A DNA stretch of 64,000 nt from Psychrobacillus sp042885655 (lineage in GTDB: Bacteria > Bacillota > Bacilli > Bacillales_A > Planococcaceae), in contig NZ_JBHVRO010000009.1 of the NCBI RefSeq assembly GCF_042885655.1, forward strand, positions 62,001 to 126,000, written 5' to 3'. This document shows, in pieces, positions 52,160-61,181 of this stretch. Position numbers and translations under genes: made by a program. Every line of letters begins with the position of its first letter. Position 1 is the stretch's first letter. The notes under the pieces are model-generated. The model was not told the origin of the DNA and did no database searches. It saw only the letters and a list, made by a program, of their open reading frames with translations.

Positions 52160-53128
52160 TCAATCCACATGGCTTGCTTCAAAATTATCAAGCAATATAC
52201 GTACTTCATCCGTTGATTTCGTGTTCATCAATTGATTTCTTAATTCACCAGCTCCTCGGAATCCTTTAACATATATTTTGAAGAAGCGATGAAGCGCCGA
52301 GACTGAACGTGGCAATTCTTCAGAATATTTATCTTGAAGATCAAGTTGCAGTCTTAAAAGATCAAGGTACTCTTTACTGCTATGCTCTTTTGGATCTTTT
52401 TCAAAAGCAAAAGGATTTTTAAAAATGCCTCGCCCGATCATAACGCCATCGATACCATATTGTTCAGCAAGCTCTAGGCCCTTTTGACGGTCAGGGATGT
52501 CTCCGTTGATTGTTAGTAGCGTATTTGGTGCGATAAGGTCACGAAGTTTTTTGATTTCCGGAATTAGCTCCCAATGCGCATCTGCTTGGCTCATTTCACT
52601 TCTTGTACGTAAATGAATAGAAAGGTTCGCAATATCCTGTTTTAATATATGCGTTAGCCACTCCTGCCACTCGTTTACTTCGGTGTAGCCAAGTCTTGTT
52701 TTCACGCTGACAGGTAGTCCACCCGCTTTTGCTGCTTGTATAATTTCTGCAGCAACTTCTGGGCGAAGAATAAGGCCGCTTCCCTTCCCTCTAGATGCCA
52801 CATTCGGCACAGGGCAGCCCATATTAATATCGATGCCTTTAAATCCTAGCTCTGCCATCCCAATACTCATTTGACGGAAATATTCGGGTTTATCTCCCCA
52901 TATATGTGCAACCATTGGCTGTTCATCTTCTGTAAAAATCAAACGTCCACGCACACTTTTCATGCCCTCTGGATGACAATAGCTCTCCGTGTTTGTAAAC
53001 TCTGTAAAAAATACATCCGGTCTACCGGCTGCACTTACTACATGACGAAAAACAACATCCGTCACATCTTCCATTGGTGCAAGTACAAAAAATGGTCGTG
53101 GTAAATCACGCCAAAAATTTTCTGTCAT
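52160..53128 (-). CDS. tRNA-dihydrouridine synthase
   Basis: 322-residue FMN TIM barrel that reduces uridine in the D-loop of tRNA. FVLAPMEDVTDVVFR start, catalytic Cys in DINMGCPVPN, RLGYTE, INGDI and GVMIGRGIFKNPF are the standard Dus motifs. The C-terminal helical RNA-binding part starts near residue 245. Which uridine it modifies cannot be told. Monocistronic. Confidence 0.93.
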   Translation of the reverse strand: MTENFWRDLPRPFFVLAPMEDVTDVVFRHVVSAAGRPDVFFTEFTNTESYCHPEGMKSVRGRLIFTEDEQPMVAHIWGDKPEYFRQMSIGMAELGFKGIDINMGCPVPNVASRGKGSGLILRPEVAAEIIQAAKAGGLPVSVKTRLGYTEVNEWQEWLTHILKQDIANLSIHLRTRSEMSQADAHWELIPEIKKLRDLIAPNTLLTINGDIPDRQKGLELAEQYGIDGVMIGRGIFKNPFAFEKDPKEHSSKEYLDLLRLQLDLQDKYSEELPRSVSALHRFFKIYVKGFRGAGELRNQLMNTKSTDEVRILLDNFEASHVD

Positions 53129-53368
53129 ATTCTAATTCATATCCTCTCATTATGGGAAACACTGTCAAACTCTCATCCCCAAAAATGCTCCTACTTCTTG
53201 AACAGTAGGTTTAAGTAATTAAGTCATTATTATAGTATAACCTAGCTTTTTTAATTTATCTTCACACAGTTTCCTCTTTTACTAGATTTTCATTTTGGAA
53301 GAAGCTATAGTTGGCACTTTCGCTCATTGGATATTAGCTTGATTTTTTCTGGAAATTTAGAAGTAAAA

Positions 53369-53415
53369 GCAGACGGCCAATTAGAAGTGTAGTATTTCAC
53401 TTCTAAACCGTCTGC
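53369..53415 (-). terminator. Terminator of rlmCD
   Basis: GCAGACGG / CCGTCTGC with inner AGAAGTG/CACTTCT, followed by TTTTA on the minus strand. The remainder of 53129-53502 shows only AT-rich sequence. Confidence 0.8.
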
Positions 53416-53502
53416 TGTTTATGTTTCAACGAATATTAAAATAAGATATACCTAAGACGGATCCTAACAAAAACTACGTGAAAAAATACGCTTAAATTAG
53501 GT

Positions 53503-54867
53503 TTAGTCAGTTAGTTCAAGCCACGCACAGCACTCCACGTGGGTCGTCTGTGGGAACATATCCACCGGCTGAATTTCTTTCGTTTTATATCCGCCATCTT
53601 CTAAAATACGCAAATCACGTGCAAGTGTCGCTGGGTTACAAGATACATAGACCACTCGTTTAGGACGTTGTTCGATGATCGTATTTAGCAATGCTTCATC
53701 GCATCCTTTTCGAGGTGGATCCACTACTAGCACATCTGCTTTCCTGCCTTCTTCATACCATTTTGGAATAACTTCCTCTGCTGGCCCTGCCTCAAAGTAA
53801 GTGTTCGTGAATCCATTTAATTTTGCATTTCGCTTTGCGTCTTCAATTGCTTGAGGTACAATTTCCACTCCAAGCACTTGCTTCGCTTTATGGGCAAGGA
53901 ATAAAGAAATAGTACCAATTCCGCAATAAGCATCGATTACGGTTTCATCTCCTGAAAGCTGTGCATAATCTAGTGCTTGTTTATAAAGTACTTCCGTTTG
54001 CTCTGGATTTACTTGATAGAACGAACGAGCAGATATTTCAAAACGTACATCCCCTATTAAATCTTCAATAACCGCTTTCCCCCAAAGGACGTTTGTTTCA
54101 TCTCCAAAAATAACGTTGGTATTGCGATTGTTTACGTTTTGTATAATGGAGGTTACGTTCGGTTCAATTGCTTGAATGAAGTTAATAATCTCATCCTTTT
54201 TCGAAAGCTTCGGATGCTTCGTTACAAGCACGACCATTACCTCTCCAGTTGCTCTCCCTTTTCGAACGACAAGATGACGTAATTGTCCTTTTTTCGTGTC
54301 TTCATTGTAAGGAACTAAATCTAGCTCTAATGCTTTTTCTTTTATAGCTCGTAACAAACGATCTGCCGAATCAGTTTGAATTAAACAAGTATTTGTATCT
54401 GCAATTCGATGTGTTTTTGATTGATAAAAACCTGCGATTACTTGTCCATTTTCGAGATTGAATGGAATTTGTGATTTGTTGCGATATTCCCAAGGTTTCT
54501 CCATTCCTTTTACAGGTAGAACTGGCGCATCGATTTTTCCGATGCGCTTCATTACGTTGCGAACCATATTTTCTTTCCATACAAGTTGCCCTTCGTAAGT
54601 CATATGCTGCAGTTGACAACCTCCGCATTCGCCAAATACAGGACATGGTGCTTTTACACGAAAAGGAGATGGTTCTACGATATTTATTAATTTTGCAAAG
54701 CCATAGTTTTTCAATGTTTTTAACACATGGATTTCTGCTGTTTCATTTGGCAGGCCACCCTGGACAAATAAAGGGTAGCCCTCTACTTTGGCAACCCCTG
54801 CTCCGTCATGCGTTAAATCCTCTATATGAACTGTTATATGATCGTTTTTAGTTACTGGTGTATTCAC
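53503..54867 (-). CDS. rlmCD: 23S rRNA (uracil-C5)-methyltransferase, RlmCD type
   Basis: About 454 residues. TRAM RNA-binding domain (about 5-60), iron-sulfur cysteines in CPVFGECGGCQLQH, SAM fold with IDAYCGIGTISLFLA, VVDPPRKGCDEALL and catalytic Cys in VSCNPATLARDL. Bacillus has one such enzyme, RlmCD, acting on U747 and U1939. GTG at 54867 follows CGGAGAAATAAA; upstream ATGs lack ribosome sites. Confidence 0.9.
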   Translation of the reverse strand: MNTPVTKNDHITVHIEDLTHDGAGVAKVEGYPLFVQGGLPNETAEIHVLKTLKNYGFAKLINIVEPSPFRVKAPCPVFGECGGCQLQHMTYEGQLVWKENMVRNVMKRIGKIDAPVLPVKGMEKPWEYRNKSQIPFNLENGQVIAGFYQSKTHRIADTNTCLIQTDSADRLLRAIKEKALELDLVPYNEDTKKGQLRHLVVRKGRATGEVMVVLVTKHPKLSKKDEIINFIQAIEPNVTSIIQNVNNRNTNVIFGDETNVLWGKAVIEDLIGDVRFEISARSFYQVNPEQTEVLYKQALDYAQLSGDETVIDAYCGIGTISLFLAHKAKQVLGVEIVPQAIEDAKRNAKLNGFTNTYFEAGPAEEVIPKWYEEGRKADVLVVDPPRKGCDEALLNTIIEQRPKRVVYVSCNPATLARDLRILEDGGYKTKEIQPVDMFPQTTHVECCAWLELTD

Positions 54868-54943
54868 TTTATTTCTCCGTTCTAGTTTTGATGGCTCCAT
54901 TATACCAAAAATAAATGCCTTATTGGAATAAAGCATCCTTTAA

Positions 54944-54986
54944 AAAGTGTAAAACAGACGCCATTGTAACGTCTGTTTTACACTTT
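54944..54986. terminator. Perfect 17-bp terminator overlapping a stop codon
   Basis: AAAGTGTAAAACAGACG / CGTCTGTTTTACACTTT. It contains the last two codons and stop of the alarmone synthetase gene (stop 54978-54980). Confidence 0.85.
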
Positions 54987-55715
54987 ATCTAGCATTTCCA
55001 ATAAAGCTGTTGGAATTGTTCCATGTTGGTTTTTAATCATTAACTTAGTAAGTTCATCGACCGTTTCAAATTTATTTTCATCTTTAATTATTTTCACTTC
55101 ATTGTGAAGTCTCTCCATCTTCTGGTCCAACGCAAATGCGGAATCTGCCGCTTCTTTTAGCTCTTTTAACAATCTTTCAGGAACAAACTGATCATATTTA
55201 TAAAATATTTTATGTTCAAGGCTTGCCCAAAAATCCATTGCTATTGTACGAATTTGAACCTCCACAGTCACAAGTTCCTTACAATCGGTCATAAAAACAG
55301 GAATTTCTATTAATAGGTGCAAACTTTTATAACCATTGTTCTTTGGATGCTGAATATAATCTTTTACTTCTAATATTTTCAGATCACTTTGGCTTTCTAG
55401 CATTTCAAAGATTTGATAAATATCCGTGATAAATGAACAAATAACACGCATTCCCGCAATATCTCTCACATTTTCACGTATGCTTTCAACTGAAATGCCC
55501 TTACCTTTTCGATTAAGTTTACTCAATATACTTTCTGGCGCCTTTAATCTCGAGTTTATATGTTCAATTGGATTATAATCGTGAATCATTAAAAATTCTT
55601 CTTGAAGAATCTCAATCTTTGTTTCTAATTCAGCTAATGCAAATTTATACATGAGCATTAGACGTGTCATATTTTTTTTCATGTGTTGAAACTGTTCAAT
55701 TTGTTCTGAAATCAT
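54978..55715 (-). CDS. Small alarmone (ppGpp) synthetase, RelP/RelQ type
   Basis: About 245 residues. Synthesises (p)ppGpp from ATP and GTP/GDP. The RelA-synthetase domain (about 40-190) shows NPIEHINSRLKAPES, RDIAGMRVICSF, NNGYKSLHLLIE and VEVQIRTIAMDFWASLEHK; there is no hydrolase, TGS or ACT part, so it is a stand-alone SAS. RelQ and RelP cannot be separated with certainty by eye. ATG at 55715 is 9 nt from AAGGAG. Confidence 0.92.
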   Translation of the reverse strand: MISEQIEQFQHMKKNMTRLMLMYKFALAELETKIEILQEEFLMIHDYNPIEHINSRLKAPESILSKLNRKGKGISVESIRENVRDIAGMRVICSFITDIYQIFEMLESQSDLKILEVKDYIQHPKNNGYKSLHLLIEIPVFMTDCKELVTVEVQIRTIAMDFWASLEHKIFYKYDQFVPERLLKELKEAADSAFALDQKMERLHNEVKIIKDENKFETVDELTKLMIKNQHGTIPTALLEMLDKV

Positions 55716-55857
55716 AAATATGCGCTCCTTCAATATGTACATGAAGAAATCATACCAAATTTACTTTCACTAAACAAAAATTACGCAAGCTTGTAAATCG
55801 GTTATATCAAGTACTTTACGAAAGGAACCGTGATTTTCTTACACAATCACTTTGTTA

Positions 55858-56559
55858 TTAGACTTCCGTTGGCTGTGGATCGACGATTCCCATCAATTGA
55901 TTCCATGCTTGAATTTCGTAAGTTGGTTGGATTCCGGACTTATTTTCCTTTGAATGAGGATTAAACCAACAAGTGTCCAGTCCAAAATTGTTTCCACCTT
56001 GGATATCGGATGTTAGCGAATCTCCAATCATTAAAACGCGAGATGGATCTGCTATGTTCAATTTATTTAGTGCATACTCAAATATTTGTGATTGGGGCTT
56101 TTGAAATCCTGTTTCCTCTGATGTAATAATTGCCTCAAATATATCTTTCAGTGATGATCCATTTACTCTTCCATACTGTGCCTCTTTAAAGCCGTTTGTA
56201 AGTAAAGCAAACCGACAACCCGAAATACAGGCAAACATTTCGTCCACCCCGTCAATCATATGAACTTCTTTTCCTAAGTTTTCAATATACTTTTGACCAA
56301 AAGCAGCCGCATCTACATCTAGTGCATATTCTAAAAATAAACGTTTAAAGCGCTCCGCTTTAAGATCTCCTAAAGTTGTGCGTCCATGTTCTAAATCATC
56401 CCATAGCACTTTACTAATCGCTTTATAGCTTTCTAAATAATCCTTTATACCGTTAGGAAAACCATATTCACCAAATGTATGTTGAAGTGCATGTAGTTCA
56501 GTCATTCCAAAATCAAGTAATGTATCATCCAAATCAAATAATAAAACATCGTATTTCAT
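55858..56559 (-). CDS. HAD hydrolase, YjjG-type pyrimidine nucleotidase family
   Basis: About 233 residues. LLFDLDDTLLDF (motif I), LLTNGFKEAQYGR (motif II), EETGFQKPQSQIFEYAL (Lys motif III) and LMIGDSLTSDIQGGNN (motif IV) match the YjjG/YfnB group, which dephosphorylates non-canonical pyrimidine nucleotides. ATG at 56559 aligns with family starts; an ATG eight codons upstream is possible. Confidence 0.9.
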   Translation of the reverse strand: MKYDVLLFDLDDTLLDFGMTELHALQHTFGEYGFPNGIKDYLESYKAISKVLWDDLEHGRTTLGDLKAERFKRLFLEYALDVDAAAFGQKYIENLGKEVHMIDGVDEMFACISGCRFALLTNGFKEAQYGRVNGSSLKDIFEAIITSEETGFQKPQSQIFEYALNKLNIADPSRVLMIGDSLTSDIQGGNNFGLDTCWFNPHSKENKSGIQPTYEIQAWNQLMGIVDPQPTEV

Positions 56560-56622
56560 TGTATTTTCCAACTTTCTAAACATATTTATGCCCTATTTTA
56601 TCATATTAATTTAAACGCAAGC

Positions 56623-56881
56623 GTCCTTTAAGTGCATCTTGTCTTCACTATTTCTAGAGTGCTTTGGACGAAACATTGGCGACACTATTACCGTTGGAAT
56701 TGTGTAGCTGGAAGTGACTGCATCACTTCCAGCTACACTTTTTTCGGTAATCTTGTGGCGGATGTTTGACCGTTGTACTCTTAGAATTTGTGTGGACATG
56801 TTGCGTTTGGTTTGGCTAATGAGAGAAATAATGCTCTCCTACTCATTTAAAAGATTCCGAAGATACTATTTCGGAATCTCT
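56623..56881 (+). repeat. Structured repeat family A, copy 4
   Basis: About 259 bp, close to copy 2 in its first two thirds. Core stem GTGTAGCTGGAAGTGA (56702-56717) pairs with 56723-56738. Distal stem is AGATTCCGAA / TTCGGAATCT, a different sequence from copies 2 and 3 but equally well paired, followed by CTTTATTTCTTT. Confidence 0.88.
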
Positions 56882-57008
56882 TTATTTCTTTACCTTATGA
56901 TACAAACTATTTTTCTATAGTTCCGCTTGCAAATATGGATTTCAAATGAAAGTGCCAAACTTTGGGACGTGTCTTTCTTATTTGCATGGTACAAAAAATT
57001 GTTTTCTC

Positions 57009-57240
57009 TAGCAATAGTATCTCTCACTTAGGTACTACTCGCTTTATGGATTGGAGTAAAAGGTGGCGACTCCAGCCGGAGGCCAACAGGATGTTGGTCA
57101 CGAAGGCGTTGCCACACGATGTGGCGTTCTTAGCCTTTGTTCCCCTGTGAGACAGATGAACCATCACAAACGAACGCGTTAGCGGGCGGTGATGGTTCAT
57201 CGCTCACCCCGCGGAACGCGTCCACCTGAAACGGAAATCC
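57009..57240 (+). repeat. GC-rich repeat family B, copy 2
   Basis: Nearly identical to 22628-22839 in its first 140 bp and last 30 bp. It additionally holds an internal hairpin GATGAACCATCAC / GTGATGGTTCATC (about 57156-57211). Fills the gap with copy 4 of family A and the short tandem repeat. Confidence 0.9.
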
Positions 57241-57325
57241 ACTATTTTTGAAAAAATACCTACACTTTATACATTCAAGTGTAGGAGGTATTGTTGGTTC
57301 TCAACTTCTTGAATCGTAGTGAATT

Positions 57326-57386
57326 GTCAGAATTGTTTCTGACACAGGGACGCTTCTAGTCAGAATTGTCTCGAACACAGGGACGT
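57326..57386. repeat. 33-bp direct repeat, two units
   Basis: GTCAGAATTGTTTCTGACAC and AGGGACG recur with period 33 (57326 and 57359), differing at a few bases. Abuts the stop codon of the cydS-like gene. Confidence 0.75.
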
Positions 57387-57491
57387 TCAACTCTCTGAAA
57401 CTGATTTGTCCTTCGGTGCTACCCAGAAGGCAGCCGCAATCGAAGCGATTAATACAATAAATGGTGCGTAAAAAATAAGAAAGTTAGTCAT
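57387..57491 (-). CDS. cydS: CydS-like small subunit of cytochrome bd oxidase
   Basis: 34 residues starting MTNFLIFYAPFIVLIASIAA, one membrane helix, then FWVAPKD and a short polar tail. It closely resembles CydS of Geobacillus cytochrome bd in length and pattern (FLI-YAP...AAFWV-KD). ATG lies 6 nt from AAGGAGGAG and only 11 nt after cydB. CydS packs against CydA near the haems. Easily missed because of its size. Confidence 0.88.
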   Translation of the reverse strand: MTNFLIFYAPFIVLIASIAAAFWVAPKDKSVSES

Positions 57492-57502
57492 GTTGCTCCT
57501 CC

Positions 57503-58528
57503 TTATGCGTGATTGTCTTTTTTCCCACGAACATAGTCTTTATTGAACAAAAACAATTTAAGTAGTAAAAATAACGACGGAATTAATAGTCCAAGCCCCG
57601 CTATAAAGGCAATAATTAAAGAAATTGCCATCGTTGGGTTCGTAAAACCGTCATAAAGTGTTAAGTGTGGGTACAGTAAATACGGATAATGTGAAATACC
57701 ATAAGCAAAAAAGGCAAGAGCAAATTGCCCAATTAGTAAGCTCAGAGCAAATCCATATTTCTCTCGTTTCCAAATGAGCCGCACAGTTCCTACGAACATA
57801 ATAGCCGAGATTCCAAATAACCACCAAAAGTCAATCATGCGATTATAATGTTCCGCATTGTGATCTCGTAATTCTACAATAATTCCTGTAGCTGTTATCA
57901 TGAGTGGTAATGCCCAAATGAGAGCGTATTTTCTCATAAGGCTTGTCGCTTTTAAATCTCCTGCTTTATCTGCGTACCAAGTCAAAAATACAGCTGAGAT
58001 GTAAAGAACAGCAGCAATACTAAGTACAACAATACTCCATGTTAGAGGATTAGTGAAAAGTCCCCAGTAATCCAGTACAGGCTGACCATCCACCATCGAT
58101 ACAAAGCCGCCTTCTGAAATGGTTAATACGATAGAAAGGGATGCTGGTATAAACAAACCCGCGACACCATACATAAACGAATATCCTTTATGCCCACGAG
58201 AACCATATGTTTCAAAAGCATAATACGACCCACGAATAGCCAATAAAATTATTGCTATACTTGCCGGTACGAGTAATGTTGTACCGTAAAAAAAAGCGGT
58301 TTTTGGAAAAAATCCAATTGTCCCTACGAAGAAAAATACTAAAAAGACATTCGTTACTTCCCATACAGGCGATAGGTACCGTTGAATAATGTTCGTCAAA
58401 ATATGTTGCCTTCCAGTTAACAAACTATAGGCATTAAAAAAGCCTGCTCCAAAATCCACGGAGGCAATTATTAAGTAACCGAATAAAAAAATCCATAATA
58501 CGGAAATCCCAACAATCTCAAGTGTCAT
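57503..58528 (-). CDS. cydB: Cytochrome bd oxidase subunit II
   Basis: 341 residues, about eight or nine membrane segments. SVDFGAGFFNAYSLL in the first helix is the subunit II signature (FDLG-like). No haem ligands are expected. ATG overlaps the cydA stop by four bases. With CydA and CydS it forms quinol oxidase, reducing oxygen to water at high affinity without proton pumping. Confidence 0.93.
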   Translation of the reverse strand: MTLEIVGISVLWIFLFGYLIIASVDFGAGFFNAYSLLTGRQHILTNIIQRYLSPVWEVTNVFLVFFFVGTIGFFPKTAFFYGTTLLVPASIAIILLAIRGSYYAFETYGSRGHKGYSFMYGVAGLFIPASLSIVLTISEGGFVSMVDGQPVLDYWGLFTNPLTWSIVVLSIAAVLYISAVFLTWYADKAGDLKATSLMRKYALIWALPLMITATGIIVELRDHNAEHYNRMIDFWWLFGISAIMFVGTVRLIWKREKYGFALSLLIGQFALAFFAYGISHYPYLLYPHLTLYDGFTNPTMAISLIIAFIAGLGLLIPSLFLLLKLFLFNKDYVRGKKDNHA

Positions 58529-59871
58529 GAGAAATCACCGCCTTTTTCAGCATGTCGATCTTCCAGTTCTTGTTCAACTGGATTATTTTTGAACATACGG
58601 CGCAACACTACGATACTTCCTATTCCCAATACAAGATATAATCCAGCAAAAAGAACTAGCATTATATCAACATGATTACTTGTAGTGGCTCCCTCTGCAG
58701 TCCGCATAAATCCTCTTAAAATCCATGGTTGACGACCTACTTCTGCAAGCCACCACCCGAGCTCAATAGCGAGCACCGCAAGTGGTCCTCCCATAACAAC
58801 TATCCAACGAAACCATCTAGCCGAGATAAACTTCCATTTTTTCACTTTACCAAACACATAAACAATCGATAAGAACAATAAAAACATACCAATCATGACC
58901 ATTCCATCAAACATATAGTGAATATAAAGTGGTGGAACCTCGTCTTCTGGGAAATCATTCAGTCCAATTACTTCTGAAAATGGATTATCATGCGCTAGAA
59001 TACTTAGCGCGTAAGGAACTTTAAAAGCATATTTTATTTCTTTCCCATCTAAAATTCCTAATAAAACAAGAGGCGCTCCTTCTTTCGTTTCAAAATGCCA
59101 CTCTGCTGCTGCTAATTTTTCTGGTTGATATTCAGCTAAATACTTACCTGAAAAGTCTCCAATAAGTGCTGCTGCAATTGCAAAAACAAGTCCTAATTTC
59201 ATCATTAAGAATAGAGATTTCTTATGATAAATATGGTTGGAACCTTTAATTAATCGAAATGCTGCAATAGATGCTAGAACAAATGCACTTGTCATATAAG
59301 CAGTTACTAGGACATGTGCAACCTTGGTTGGCATTGCTGGATTCATCATAGCAACTAAAGGTTGGATATTAATAAGTTCCCCATCTAATATGTCAAATCC
59401 TTGTGGGGCATTCATAAAAGCATTCACAATTGTAATGAATACCGCGGATGCAGATGCACCAATAGCAACTGGGATAAGTAATAATAAATGTTTCTTTTGA
59501 TTTTCGAAACGATCCCAAGTATATAAATAAATGCCTAAGAAAATAGCTTCAAAGAAAAATGCAAACGTCTCCATAAACAATGGAAGTGCTATTACATTTC
59601 CCGCTAATTGCATGAAGTTTGGCCATAAAAGAGAAAGTTGCAAACCAATTGCCGTTCCAGTAACAACGCCAACAGCTACGGTAATAACAAAGCCTCGAGC
59701 TAATCGCCTTGCAAGTAATATATAATGCTCATCATTCTTTTTTATTCCTACCCATTGGGCAATCATTATCATAAGTGGTACACCTACGCCAATGGTTGCG
59801 TAAATAATATGAAAAGATAAGGTCAACTCAGTTAATACACGACTAAAAAACACTGCTTCTGTGCTTCCCAC
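58525..59871 (-). CDS. cydA: Cytochrome bd oxidase subunit I
   Basis: 448 residues, about nine membrane segments. SFHIIYATIGVGVPLMI holds His for haem b595, the second helix region carries further haem ligands, and a short Q-loop (about 240-310) places it in the short-Q-loop class like Bacillus YthA/Geobacillus CydA, as does the GWWLAEVGRQPWI motif. GTG start behind AGGAGG. Haem b558 ligands His and Met are assumed from the family. Confidence 0.94.
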   Translation of the reverse strand: MGSTEAVFFSRVLTELTLSFHIIYATIGVGVPLMIMIAQWVGIKKNDEHYILLARRLARGFVITVAVGVVTGTAIGLQLSLLWPNFMQLAGNVIALPLFMETFAFFFEAIFLGIYLYTWDRFENQKKHLLLLIPVAIGASASAVFITIVNAFMNAPQGFDILDGELINIQPLVAMMNPAMPTKVAHVLVTAYMTSAFVLASIAAFRLIKGSNHIYHKKSLFLMMKLGLVFAIAAALIGDFSGKYLAEYQPEKLAAAEWHFETKEGAPLVLLGILDGKEIKYAFKVPYALSILAHDNPFSEVIGLNDFPEDEVPPLYIHYMFDGMVMIGMFLLFLSIVYVFGKVKKWKFISARWFRWIVVMGGPLAVLAIELGWWLAEVGRQPWILRGFMRTAEGATTSNHVDIMLVLFAGLYLVLGIGSIVVLRRMFKNNPVEQELEDRHAEKGGDFS

Positions 59872-59884
59872 GCTTCATTCCTCC

Positions 59885-59980
59885 TTAGCTTCCAAATATT
59901 CTTCCTATAATCGATAGCATCATTATTCCTGCAACAATAAAAGCAAGCCACATTAAATACTTTTCTTGTTTTTTATACAT
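59885..59980 (-). CDS. 31-residue membrane peptide leading the cyd operon
   Basis: ATG at 59980 follows GAGGAGTGGAGCGC. Polar N-terminus MYKKQEKY, then one hydrophobic helix (LMWLAFIVAGIMMLSIIG) and a short end. The stop lies 13 nt before the cydA start and shares its ribosome region, so cotranslation is likely. Not recognised; an accessory subunit or assembly helper of the oxidase is plausible. Confidence 0.65.
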   Translation of the reverse strand: MYKKQEKYLMWLAFIVAGIMMLSIIGRIFGS

Positions 59981-60108
59981 GCGCTCCACTCCTCATGCCT
60001 CTATAATACCCTAAAAAAGAATCTTTAAAATATCGATCCTTGTCTGTATTCCAACAATATTATGGAGTTAATATGACAAATATGTATGGATATTGTAATG
60101 TGCAAAGA

Positions 60109-60138
60109 AACCCAGCAATCACTGAGGAATGCTGGGTT
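60109..60138. terminator. Terminator of dgkB-like gene
   Basis: AACCCAGCA / TGCTGGGTT with a 12-nt loop. Confidence 0.75.
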
Positions 60139-60143
60139 AATTT

Positions 60144-61055
60144 TTACGGTCTGTCCTCTTCTCGAATTTCATCGATTGGTACAAAAACCTCTATGTGTCT
60201 GTATAAATTTACAAAAGTAGCTGGAATTGTTCCACCATATTCACCATCTAGATTAAGCTGTACTTTGTCTTCTGAAGTCACTCTAATATGTTTTGCTTTT
60301 TTAGAAATAACATGTGGGTCATTTAAATGTTCACCGCGTATAGCTAAGGACGCTAGTCGAATAAAATCTGCGATATTACATTTCTTCAAAATTAATAATG
60401 TAAATTTCCCATCATTAATACTCGAAGATGGTGAAAGCTTTTCAAAGCCCCCTACTGAATTGGTTAGCCCTACTAAAAACATCATCGCTTCATCTTCGAA
60501 TACTTCATCGTCGTACTCAATTTTTACTTTTGTTGCATTAATAGATGGAAGCATTTCAATCCCTTTAAGGTAATATGCAAGTTGGCCTAGCATTGTTTTT
60601 AATTTACTTGGAACCTCATATGTAAGTTCCGTAATTCTTCCACCGCCAGCAATATTAATAAAGTAACGGTCATTTACAAGGCCAACATCTACCGGAATAG
60701 TATCCCCTTTTATAATGATTTCCACTGCTTTTTGAATATCTCTAGGGATATGCACTGCTCTAGCAAAATCATTTGTTGTTCCCATTGGGATCAGACCAAC
60801 TTTTGGTCGTTTATCAAATCCACTTATCCCTGCTACAACCTCGTTTAATGTACCGTCTCCCCCTGCAGCAATTACAAGGTCGAAGCCATTTTGAACTGCT
60901 TTCTTTGCAGCAACTTTCGCATCACCTTCACATGTTGTCGCATGGCAAGAGGTTTCAAATCCCGCGATTTCTAGAGCCTCTAATACTTCTGGCAAATTCT
61001 TTTTAAAAAGTTCTCTACCGGAAGTAGGATTATATATGATTCGTGCTCGTTTCAT
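60144..61055 (-). CDS. dgkB: Diacylglycerol kinase, DgkB type
   Basis: 303 residues. Phosphorylates diacylglycerol released during lipoteichoic acid synthesis, returning it to phosphatidate. RARIIYNPTSGRELFKKNL start, nucleotide loop VIAAGGDGTLNEVVAG near residue 60, MGTTNDFARA, and the beta-sandwich domain with LNLDGEYGG near the end are all diagnostic of the DAGK catalytic family and of soluble DgkB. Own terminator. Confidence 0.93.
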   Translation of the reverse strand: MKRARIIYNPTSGRELFKKNLPEVLEALEIAGFETSCHATTCEGDAKVAAKKAVQNGFDLVIAAGGDGTLNEVVAGISGFDKRPKVGLIPMGTTNDFARAVHIPRDIQKAVEIIIKGDTIPVDVGLVNDRYFINIAGGGRITELTYEVPSKLKTMLGQLAYYLKGIEMLPSINATKVKIEYDDEVFEDEAMMFLVGLTNSVGGFEKLSPSSSINDGKFTLLILKKCNIADFIRLASLAIRGEHLNDPHVISKKAKHIRVTSEDKVQLNLDGEYGGTIPATFVNLYRHIEVFVPIDEIREEDRP

Positions 61056-61181
61056 ACAGATTTCCCTTTCTACTTCACAATTTCTATTACTACATAGTGA
61101 CTACAATTCTTTCTAAAGGTTTCATCCCACTACTAAAAGAGCCGACTGATGCCGACTCTTGTTAATTTAATTTTACATAAT

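Noticed and set aside
56714..57150. Two rightward frames of 62-68 codons
   Set aside because: They lie inside repeat families A and B and differ between copies in frame, so they are not coding.
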